Of a stretch of 64,000 nucleotides of DNA, positions 28,701 through 39,500 are shown piece by piece. The first letter of the stretch is position 1; the number at the start of each line of letters is the position of its first letter. The stretch covers positions 248,001 to 312,000 of the forward strand of contig JARVKI010000047.1 in assembly GCA_036674765.1 (NCBI GenBank), written 5' to 3'. The position numbers were made by a program, and so were the translations under genes. This DNA is from Seiridium cupressi (taxonomy: Eukaryota > Ascomycota > Sordariomycetes > Amphisphaeriales > Sporocadaceae). The notes under the pieces were generated by a model. That model saw only the letters and a program-made list of their open reading frames with translations, was not told where the DNA came from and ran no database searches.

Positions 28701-30571
28701 ATGTTCAGCAACAGTACATCGTCCTCAAATGCCTCGGGCAGTGTTGACCCATATGCCCTTTTTGAGGCCTTGACAGGAAAGAAGATCAACAAGGACGCCT
28801 TGTCCGAGACTTCTTCCAAGACGGAGGATTATGACGATCTCCGTGACTTCAGAGATGACAACAATGACGACAACCGCGGCAATATTGGACGTGAGATCCA
28901 ACCTGACCATCCCCCCAAGGACGCTGAGGTCAACGTTGGGGCCATCAACCCGTATGCCCTCGTTGAGGCCATGCTCGGCCACAAGCTTGACCGTCGTACC
29001 ATGAATGTCGCCCGTATCATTTCGGATGTCCTCCAAACCGACTACGATGAGCTCTTCGATATGAAGCACGACTCGGTTCTCTATGCTGGTCTGAAGCTCA
29101 ATCAGCAGGAACGCCGAGTTGAGGAGCTCAAGGAGAAGGAGGTCAGACTTCTCGAGGAACGCGACCTGGTCAGTCCTGACCTGTCCAGGGTTCAGAGACT
29201 CGGGGATCTCGAGAAGGTCGGCCTCAAGCAACTAGACCAGACCCGCATCAAGATGGCCCGTATCCAGAATGGCAAGCTCCGCGTCGTCCTCGACGCCGAG
29301 TCCATCGCACACACCGTCTCCAACCGTGAGGTCACCCGCACTCTCAATGAGCTGGCCACTCCCTTCCGCCGCGAGAAGGAGAAGCGCCAGTGGTCTCCAC
29401 CCAACAGCACCTGGCGCAACGTTGACGAGGTCGTTTTCCAGCACGCGCCCCAACGGTTGATCATGGACCTCAACCGCCTCCGCTTGGGCTCGCACAACTT
29501 CAACAACATCAGCCCGAACAGCGACTGCAACCATGTCAACCGCTTCGACGACCCTGTCCAGGGAGCTACGAGCAACTCTTGGCTCATCGCAGCCATCTTC
29601 TCCGTCTTCTGGGCCGACCCGTCCGCGATCCATCGTGCCCCTCGCCAGGTGCACCGTGACAGCGGTAACAACCGCGATCAGCAAGACGAAAACGGCAACC
29701 ATGGTCGCCGCCACCAGATTCGATTCCACGACAAGGGCGGTCGCAACAACGGCGAGACCCGCACCGTCGAGGTCAACTACGAGGTTCCTATCAACAACTC
29801 AAGCAACGATCCAATCTACTGCCGTGCTTCGGGCGAGAACGACATCTGGCCCGCCCTTTACGAGAAGGCCTTCGCCAAGTGGATCTCCCGCTCCAACTCT
29901 GAGCGTCCCGATATTACCCAGACCGCTCATGGTGATCCCATCAAGGCCATGGCACAGATCAACGGCCGCGAGCCCCGCTACTGGTTCACGTAAGTATCAG
30001 CCTCATTGAATTGCAGTTTCATTTGGGGAGAACTGAGAAGCTCACACAATCTTTGATTAAGGGAGCGCCATGAGGCCAACGATTTGGTCGGTGTTGTCCG
30101 CCACAACTCAGTCAACTTCAAGGCCATCAACCCAATAAGCGCCTTCACTCACCCATCTGGCCATATGGTAAGCAAGTTCCAGAGCTATTCCCCGCCGTTT
30201 GAGTTATCCTGGGGATAGAGACTTCCTATTCGGTCGTTTCTGCTCTTGAAACATGACCAGCAACTCTAGGCAACTTACCAAGCATGCTCGAATGCTAACG
30301 TTGAATTTTGTAGTATCGTGGCTCCAACCTCGTTGCCAACCACGCCTATTCAGTCTTGGGGTGGACCAACTTTGGTGACCGTCAATACATCATCGTCCGC
30401 AACCCGTGGGGAGTCACCGAGCCAGTTGGCCTGACTGCGTACCCCGGTCTGATTGACCGTGTCGAGCCCGCATTCTGGCGACCGGCCTGCATGCTTGACC
30501 ACGAGGGCGTCTTGGCTGTCGAGATCCATGCCTTCCGCGAGTACTTCGACTGCATCGGTGTTGCCAAATGA
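28701..30571 (+). CDS. calpain-like (C2 peptidase fold) protein with Ser at the catalytic Cys position
   Basis: Three exons (28701-29989, 30062-30167, 30314-30571) encode 550 aa. The C-terminal half has the layout of the calpain catalytic core: PVQGATSNSWLIAAI (residues 286-298) aligns with the oxyanion Gln and Cys-Trp box, H475 sits in VANHAYSVLG, and N495 in RNPWG. The expected Cys is Ser293 (NSW), so two of three catalytic residues remain. By family knowledge this predicts loss or strong change of peptidase activity. The N-terminal third carries two copies of a (D/N)PYAL-EA--G motif (about 16-38 and 83-104) with an acidic linker, then a charged coiled-coil-like segment (residues 130-175). 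No C2-like or EF-hand domain is visible. It may be a pseudoprotease or scaffold; function is unknown. A TATA box supports expression. Confidence 0.82.
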
Positions 30572-31302
30572 ACGTCGGGCATTCCGGACGGAGAAGGGAA
30601 GGTCATGTCGATGCTGGAGGCCTCGACGAATTTAATAATTAATATTCATGTCACTCCTTTAGATCTCGAAACCATGCAGTCTGAGGGCTAGAAAGCAAGC
30701 TTCATAGTGCAAATTCAACCATTTCATATTGTTTTGTTACAAATCCTCATAATACCGAACGTGTCGCTGTCGCTGCGGGTCTTGAGGGTTACTTATATCT
30801 TCATCGTCACCCTGCCTGGAACTTCCGTGGGAGGGTACAACGGAAGACATCTTTCACGTACCTATCTGAGTATCTCGTTGCGTGATTTGTTTGTCTCGAG
30901 TAAGTAGATTCACCACCTGCGTCAATATGGCAAATAGTACATGTCAATAGTACATGGTCTTGGTTCTTATGGAGGAAATTGGACCCGATGGACGTCGGGG
31001 AATCCCGGCCCGATGTGACGGCTCAATGGAGTTAGTTTGGTCTGCCAGGTCGCTCTGCCGGGGTCTTTGCAGCAGCAGTCGTCTCAAGTGAGAATTATAT
31101 TCTCCCGACTGAGGTTTTATTTTGCGCCATCGCGAGTGTCAGCGCTGCAGGACTTTGAGCTTAAGCAGATTCTTAGAGGCCTTCTTTATTCTCTACTGTG
31201 GTATTTAGCAGCTGACTCCGCCTCAATTGGCCTGTTCAGCCCTCCCAGAGCTTCGATTGACACTCCTTTACAAGGCCACAAGCCTTCGGATAGACACGCA
31301 TC
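30572..31302. other. intergenic region with fumarase promoter
   Basis: The stretch holds the calpain-like 3' UTR, AT-rich just after the stop, and the fumarase promoter. No gene is visible. Confidence 0.55.
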
Positions 31303-33097
31303 ATGCTTCGATCGGTACGAGCTACGGCGGCCGGCCCAGCCAGGAACCTGCTTGGGCCGAGGACAGCTCCGCGATTCGCAGCGGCTTGCACATGCAACGC
31401 CTCCTCATCTGCGTCATCGTCCATCTCCCCATTCTCCAAGTTCTCTTCGCCGTCAACTTCCACACTGCGATTCCAAAGAAACCTGCATGCGACATCGATA
31501 AGGATGGGCAACACCAGAACCGAGAGCGACGCCTTTGGCGAGATCCAGGTCCCCGCCGACAAGTACTGGGGTGCTCAGACGGAGCGATCTCTCGAGAATT
31601 TCAAGATCAACCAGCCCCAGGACCGCATGCCCCCACCGATTGTGAAGGCCTTTGGTATCCTCAAGGGTGCTGCAGCTGCTGTGAACATCAACTATGGACT
31701 TGGTACGGAATGCCCCTCTACAAACCCCGCGGTGCGACTATGTAGCCATGCTTGATATCACGAGATTCGTCTACCTCTTAACATGCGCCAAGAGCTCTGA
31801 TTAACGACTTTTATTTTGAGAACAGATGAGAAGATCTCAAAGGCTATCCAACAAGCGGCCAAGGAGGTCGCCGACCTTAAGCTGATCGACCACTTCCCCC
31901 TTGTCGTATGGCAGACGGGGTCGGGCACCCAGTCCAACATGAACGCCAACGAAGTCATTTCGAACCGAGCAATCGAGATCCTGGGCGGCACCATGGGCTC
32001 CAAGAAGCCCGTTCACCCCAACGACCACGTAAACCGATCTGCCTCCTCGAACGATACCTTCCCGACCGTCATGCACATTGCCGCTGTCCTTGAGCTCGAG
32101 GACTCGCTCATTCCTGCCATCAAGTCTCTTCGTGCTGCCCTGCAACAAAAAGTCGACGAGTTCGACGCCAAGCAGATCATCAAGATCGGACGGACTCACT
32201 TGCAAGACGCCACACCTCTGACGCTGGGCCAGGAGTTCTCGGGGTACGTTGCGCAGCTGGACCAGGGCCTGAAGCGTGTTGAGACCTCTCTACCGGACTT
32301 GCGACTGCTTGCTCAGGGTGGTACTGCCGTCGGCACTGGAATCAACACCTACCAGGGCTTTGCCGAGGCCATTGCCGAAGAGGTCAGCAAGATGACAGGC
32401 AAGGAATTCAAGACTGCCCCCAACAAGTTCGAGGCTCTCGCCGCCCACGACGCCATCGTCCAGGCTCACGGTTCGCTCAACACTCTGGCTGGCTCCCTGA
32501 CCAAGATTGCCCAGGACATCCGATACCTTGGCAGCGGTCCCCGTTGCGGTCTCGGCGAGCTGAACCTGCCGGAGAACGAGCCTGGTTCTTCCATCATGCC
32601 CGGAAAGGTCAACCCCACGCAGTGTGAGGCCTTGACCATGGTCTGCGCTCAGGTCATGGGCAACCACGTCGCTACCACCATCGGTGGCATGAACGGCCAG
32701 TTCGAACTGAACGTCTACAAGCCCCTTGTCATCCGAAACCTGCTTCACAGTATTCGCATTCTGGCGGATGGAATGACCTCCTTCGAGAAGAACCTGGTCG
32801 TTGGCCTCCAGGCTAATGAGGAGAAGATTGCTAACATCATGAAGGAGTCGTAAGTATTCTGTTCCCGCTCTGTCGTAGACAAATGTGCTCACCAACCATC
32901 CATCTAGGCTCATGTTGGTGACCTGCCTGAACCCCAAGATTGGGTACGACATGGCCAGCAAGGTCGCCAAGAATGCCCACAAGAAGGGCCTCACCCTGAA
33001 GGAGAGTGCGTTGGAGCTCAATGCTCTTAGCGAGGAGGACTTTGACAAGCTTGTCAAGCCCGAACTCATGATCGGACCTTCTCCCTACAAGGGATAG
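31303..33097 (+). CDS. fumarate hydratase (class II fumarase), mitochondrial form
   Basis: Converts fumarate to L-malate in the TCA cycle. Exons 31303-31702, 31826-32849 and 32908-33097 encode 537 aa. Residues 1 to about 62 are Arg/Ser/Ala-rich and nearly free of acidic residues, a mitochondrial presequence. Mature class II fumarase follows: [47 protein letters not shown], and the signature loop [12 protein letters not shown] second in-frame ATG (M68, base 31504) sits exactly at the start of the conserved enzyme and could give a cytosolic form if used. Fungal fumarases are often dual-localised, but the mechanism cannot be read from this sequence. Malate synthase lies 1.56 kb downstream on the same strand. 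It is intact. Confidence 0.97.
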
Positions 33098-34652
33098 AGC
33101 TCCATCCATAGCACGACTATGAACAGTACTGTTGTCCAGGCGGTAAATTCTGGAGGCGGAACCTTGGATGAACATTGTCATCGGCAATGAACAGGCTAGC
33201 ACTCCTCAGCCTAACGTTATTGCCATCTTAGCGACCTGACATCGGTGACCCGACAATGCGTCAGGAGGTAGTTGTTCGCTCGCACCCTAATCAGGGCGAG
33301 CAACTCAATTCATCGGAAGCGCTTCCGAGTGTACGTAGTGTATTAATCAAGAAGAACAATCACATATGTCGAACCATGATGCAACCAACATACAAACCCA
33401 ATGGTACAACGGCTACCCTGGTTTGGGCTTAGTAGAAGACTTTCCCGCCCTCCAGCGTGTCCATGTGTGCATGATACATACTCGCGTTGGTGACTATCCT
33501 CTGCTGTAAAGCACTAGTTCATTGGGCTGTACACTTTATCCCATAGAAAATGCTCTCAAGAGCGAGAACAGATTGCTCTGACAGATTCTCGGTAATGGCC
33601 GGAAAGATCCGGCAATCCCTGAACTTGAGGCGGCGATCCGACCTCGGCAAGAATCACAGCAGACACAGGCTCGGTATCTCGGCGACTCGGCGGCTGGCGT
33701 CATTGTTTGCAGGTGCTAGTTCCATCAACTCTCCCTCTTATCTCCTTACAACACAAGATGACTGCACAGAAGCAGGCTCGTCACCGGCTTCGGATGGTGA
33801 TTTGGAATGTGAATGATTCACCAGAGGACAAGGTGAAAAGACAATTGGCCGAGCGCCATATATGAGATACGGCGATTTGGTGCGGCCTGGGTCTCCGGCC
33901 GACAAATCTCCAAAACGGAGACCATCCAATGAGGCTACATCCGTACAAGCGGCCGGACCCCGCCCCATGCAGATTAGCATGCCTCTCGATTAGGGACCTC
34001 TAGGGAAAGCTGGGGAAAGCTCCCTGCTCCGATGCAACGACGTGATAAGTACTTAGGACGGTGTTGCCACGCGGAGGAGCACATGCTAACGAGAGGCGAG
34101 AGAGGCTACAGCGTAGGTATTCAAGCTCAATAGTCTTGTCCACCCAATCGTCGACGTCTTGCCGTCCCGACCCAGACCTTCCCCACACTTTCACAAGCTC
34201 AAGCTCAAGCTCCAAACCTCTAAGCCGGCTAGAAGGAGACGTCACAGCACCCCTCTGCCCGAAGATCCCAGAGCGCCGAGCTTATTATCACATACGTGAC
34301 GAGAGGATAGCCTTCCCTGGGCCTGCTCTAGACATAACAGGCCAGAGCTACCCCGGCCCAAATTCCTGAATGCCGAAGTTGGAGAACTGACAGCTCCCGT
34401 CTCATCTTCGTCATCGGCTCAGCCGAACCATCGACCATCCAACCTCCCGACCTACACCGTTGGGAATTTTTTGACTCTTCATAAGGACTAGTCTTCCCCT
34501 CTAAATACTCATCAATTGACGTCCTTTCTCCTTTTTTGGCTCAAACGTGCCGATTGATACCCCGTTGACCTGTTCTCGGCTACCCAGACGTCAAGCGACT
34601 TACACGCAGCTTGTACTGCCATATATCATCACCAATTCGCGGCATAGCAACC
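33098..34652. other. intergenic region with malate synthase promoter
   Basis: A 1.55-kb region. The final ~250 bases before the malate synthase start are rich in C and T runs, as in fungal promoters. Several short overlapping frames exist on both strands but none looks coding. Confidence 0.5.
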
Positions 34653-36538
34653 ATGGCACAAACCGACGCCATTCTACAGGGTGTTAACATCCTTGGCGCC
34701 GTCGGCCCGGAGCACAAGAAGATTCTGACCCCTCAAGCCCTCGCATTCCTAGCACTGCTGCACCGCTCATTCAACAACACAAGGAAGCAGCTCTTAGAGC
34801 GTCGCAAAATCCGGCAAGTTGAGCTGGATAAGGGCGTTCTCCCAGATTTCCTACCAGAAACGAAGCACATCCGTGACAATGCCACATGGAAGGGAGCACC
34901 GCCGGCCCCCGGTCTTGTTGATCGCAGGGTCGAGATTACCGGCCCCACGGACAGGAAGATGGTTGTCAACGCCTTGAACTCGGACGTATGGACATACATG
35001 GCTGACTTTGAAGGTAAGCTGCTGATACAAGAAGACTCCAACCGGTGCTTTGCATTAGCTGGAATCTCGCTAACATATCATCACAGATTCAAGTGCACCA
35101 ACATGGGATAACATGATCAATGGCCAAGTGAACATGTATGATGCCGTACGCCGCCAGCTACAGTTCAAGCAAGGGCCGAAGGAATACAAGATCCGCACCG
35201 ATCGTGTTCTTCCAACCCTCATTGTACGGCCTCGTGGCTGGCATCTGGAGGAAAAGCATGTGACCGTTGATGGCGAACCCATCTCCGGCTCGCTGTTCGA
35301 CTTTGGCCTGTACTTCTTCCACAATGCCAAGGAGAGCGTCAAGCAGGGATTTGGCCCTTACTTCTATCTGCCGAAAATGGAGTCGCATCTCGAAGCTCGT
35401 CTCTGGAATGACGCCTTCAACCTCGCCCAAGATTATATCGGCATCAGCCGAGGCACGATCAGGGGAACTGTCTTGATCGAGACGATTCTGGCTGCCTTTG
35501 AGATGGACGAGATCATCTATGAGCTAAGGGATCACAGTTCTGGCCTGAACTGTGGTCGCTGGGATTATATCTTCAGCGTTATCAAGAAGTTCCGCCAGAA
35601 CAGCAATTTTGTGTTGCCGGATAGGAGTTCCGTCACCATGACTGTGCCTTTCATGGATGCCTACGTAAGTACCAGCTAGGACGTTGTCTTGTCATGATCA
35701 CTTTCATTAACACGTCCAGGTAAAACTTTTGATCCAGACCTGCCACAAGCGTGGTGTGCATGCTATGGGTGGTATGGCCGCCCAGATTCCCATCAAGGAC
35801 GATAAAGAGGCAAACGACAAGGCAATGGATGGTGTGCGCGCCGATAAGCTGCGTGAAGTCCGTGCGGGTCACGATGGGTGAGTCGACTGCTGACTGTTTC
35901 TTGCTGCTCTGGGCATCGGGTGTACTGACTGGCTCCGCGATAGTACGTGGGTGGCTCACCCAGCCTTGGCTGCCATCGCGTCCGAGATCTTCAACAAGCA
36001 CATGCCGACGCCCAACCAACTCTTTGTGCGCCGGGAGGACGTCACGATTGGGCAGAACGATCTTCTTAACATGAACGTACCCGGTAATATCACCGAGGGG
36101 GGTATTCGCAAGAACTTGAACATTGGTCTTGGTTATATGGAGGCTTGGGTCCGCGGCGTCGGCTGTGTGCCCATCAATTACCTTATGTAAGACGAAACAT
36201 CCACTCATCTGACCCACCTCCCTTGCATCAAAACTAACATCTTTCCAAGGGAGGATGCAGCTACCGCCGAGGTATCACGGTCGCAACTCTGGCAATGGGT
36301 GCGTCATGGCGTGACGACCGCCGAGGGTAAGAAGGTGGACAAGGCTTATGCTCTCAAACTACTCAAGGAGCAGGCCGAGGAGCTTTCTGCCAAGGGTCCC
36401 AAGGGCAACAAGTACGGCCTCGCTGCACAATATTTCAGTGGACAGGTGACGGGTGAGGATTACGCAGACTTCCTGACGTCGCTGTTATACAATGAAATCA
36501 CAGCGGTGGGCACTGCCAGCCCTGCTAGCAAGTTGTAA
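34653..36538 (+). CDS. acuE: malate synthase, peroxisomal (glyoxylate cycle)
   Basis: Condenses glyoxylate and acetyl-CoA to L-malate, allowing growth on acetate and fatty acids. Five exons (34653-35013, 35087-35664, 35720-35877, 35944-36186, 36250-36538) encode 542 aa, the family length (malate synthase A type). The signature [16 protein letters not shown] is at about residues 269-284. The protein ends in SKL, a type 1 peroxisomal targeting signal. The ATG at 34653 has a good context (ACCATGG) and begins MAQTDAIL; another ATG 42 nt upstream in frame is less likely. The symbol follows Aspergillus usage and rests on family identity. Regulation by acetate and carbon catabolite repression is known for the family, but I assigned no sites. 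Confidence 0.97.
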
Positions 36539-39500
36539 ACTATAAGCTGTGAGCTGGTGGATGAGATCTAGTAGTGAGAATGCCATTGTATACGGAGCTA
36601 GTTTCGTTTGGCGCTTACGATAATACAAATAAAAAATGAAAGAATTGACTTGTCATTGGTTCGCAAGTGTCGCTACATCAGTGCCCTGTGCTTGAAAGTA
36701 GTGACAACTGACGTTGCATATGCCATGGTCATTTTCTCAACACGATCAACAGAATGGCGTATGGAATGCAGCCGGTTGAAAAGTGATTTACTTTAGTCTT
36801 CACATGGAATTCGTCAAGCTCAATTCATTAAGTAGTCGGGATTCGATAAACACTAGTGTTTTTATAACTCCTTTTAGTATTTATGTATTTTGGCCATGAT
36901 TGAGCATCAACTTCTCCCTGGGAATCCACCATCACTCAAGTGAATACTATCAACCTCATCACATCCGTCTGCTCAAAGCGACTGCGATGGCCTCTATACT
37001 ACCTAAGGATGCCGTCATCGCCTTGTTTGAGGTCTAGAATCCGAAGTCACTTGGGAGGAGTTGATGATCGAAGGTGTACCAAAATCAAGAACTGCTATCA
37101 AGCAATAACTTTCAAGGTATCGCGTCAGGCAACCTTGACGTCTATGCCTAAGCCTTAGTACAGGATGCTTCGTCCCAATCGTTCTGTTCTACCGTACCAG
37201 AGTAGACCACATGGATAATCCTCACTCGATGTAAAAGTAATCTTCGCGGGCAATTAGAAGAAAAAGAACTAATGAAAGCAAAAACAGAGTATATATCTAT
37301 CAGCTCAACTACAATATTGTATATAATATATGCAAACCCTGGTTCATTATTATATCAACTCTTAGCAGTTTCCAAGGCTATGACCTCTACCAAAGCGGCT
37401 CGTACCACACTCAGAAATTACAGGCCTAGAGGCTGTCAAAGTGACTTACAAACCGTTGCCAAGTTTGAGAGCATAATTATCACGGGTGGGTAATTTCACC
37501 AGGAAGAATTGGTCGGTTTTTCTGTTAATAATCCTCCAGAGCGTAAATACAACAAAACTATCGGGAAGTGCTAGGGAATAACCGAGGATGCCTGACGCTG
37601 TCAATGAATCTATAAAAGTGCCAGACAGTATGAGCATCTCAACGTTGTCAACGTAACCTGGGAACAGAAAACCAATTCAGAATAGGACACCTCACAAGGT
37701 CATACACGAGGTAATAGCGGCGTTACAATGGAGATCACTCATATCCATGGACCATCCAAATCCACCCACTATCAAATAGATAAGTAAATAAGACAATCAT
37801 GTTGACTTCGGCGACAATAAGGATGTAATCAATTAATTAATAAAATCGGAACTGGTCAGACCTCGGTCGTATGAAATGATTTGATGTGTCTTGAAGGCTA
37901 CAGAACACAGACATTCCCTGGTTTCTCGCTGTCCACTGAACTGGAGGCGAGCTTTGGACATTTTTTCAACATCTCGGCCTGAGTCAAGCATTTTCTTCTC
38001 CATTAATCTGGTTACACAAAGTCATGATGCAGATAATTGCTAATTTTTACTTCTTTCTCTGATAATCATTTGGTACTCGCAACTAGGTCAGCTTGAGCTT
38101 TTCAGTTGCGGTGAGCAGGTCCTAAGCAAATCTATCACCTAATTTGTACGCCCATGGCGACGAGAAAAATACCATACTCCTCAATTGGTTTGGCATCCTT
38201 TCTACATATTCTACTCGTGATAATGACGACGTTTAATCCAAGGAGCATCTCGCTACCACGATAGTGGGACCCAGTATCGGTCTCTCAATCACGTAGGCTG
38301 TGGCCAGTCCCAATTTGTTAGCAGTCTGTGCTACAAACTCTTGATCGGTGATACAAGGCTCTCAAGGTCAACACATATCTGAGCCGGCCATTCACAAGAA
38401 GCACTGACAGCCACTTGTAGTACTGGAGCATAGTTTTGGCAACCATGGTTGGCCCTTGGACATCCACGGGATAGCACAGTTTGTGTGTGAGCTTTTCCAC
38501 CACGCATCTACAATCGCGCAATTCGACGTCGCTCTAGTACCTTACGGGGAAAATGAAAACCAGGGGGAAGAATATTGTGTTGTAAATCCCTCACGAATCT
38601 GCACTAAAACCTAAATCAATAACACCATGAAAAATCAGGAGGCAAGGGAAGACATCGCACAGCTCGGGCTACACCCCACGTCAGCAAAGGATATCGTCAT
38701 GGTATCCGAAGGGGACTTGCCGCAAAGTTACCCTTACAGCAGGGACTTGTACAAGCCTGGACGTGGGATGGCACATTGCTGCCCACGCCTCCATTTTCGA
38801 ACCCGTAGCCTTACCCTTGGGGTCCAGAGCCGGCGGCATTGCTTGGAGTTATGTTACATCGCTGTCCCCCTCTTACGCGCCTATTACATTTGGCTCAGGT
38901 ACCTTGCAACGTGATAGCTTGGCCTTGATTACAGCTCTGCGCTCAAAGCCACCCTAGTTTGCGTCCAGGAGTTGTGTATCGTGTTTTGCTCAGGCTAGAA
39001 GAACATAAGAATGATAAGATTCTCTGCCATCCACCAAGGTGGCATAGAGTTTGGATGGAAGGCTGTTAGTTATCTCATGTTCCATGTTCGTGTCGGTTTA
39101 TTGGTCTTGTTTCCACCAACACGAGTCATTACCACAAATCTGGAAGACTCTTCAACAGTGTCCTGTCTGACGAGGCAGGTCCATGCTGACAGCTATGAAG
39201 GAACGGAGAACCGTAAGCCCTATCGCCGCTAAGTATTGATGCCCGCGAAAAGTACTTGGTATCAGACGAGATTTGAGTTGGCCAGGATCACCACACTGGG
39301 CGTAACTTTGGGCGGTCTCAGGACATCCCACCTTGGCAAATCTCCTCAAAAATACCTGTTTGGAAATCTCTTCCAAGACTTGAGATAGTGTCTTCAGTGT
39401 AACATGGTGGAAGCATTTCTGGTCCTGGTCTGGCGGTCACAGGTCCCTCTCCGATGTGAGCTACGAGGGCCTCAACTATGATCTCTGCGTGTGTTTCTAG

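Noticed and set aside
29232..29729. Minus-strand frames opposite the calpain-like gene
   Set aside because: They are low-complexity shadows (Val/Ala/Asp-rich) of the plus-strand coding sequence.
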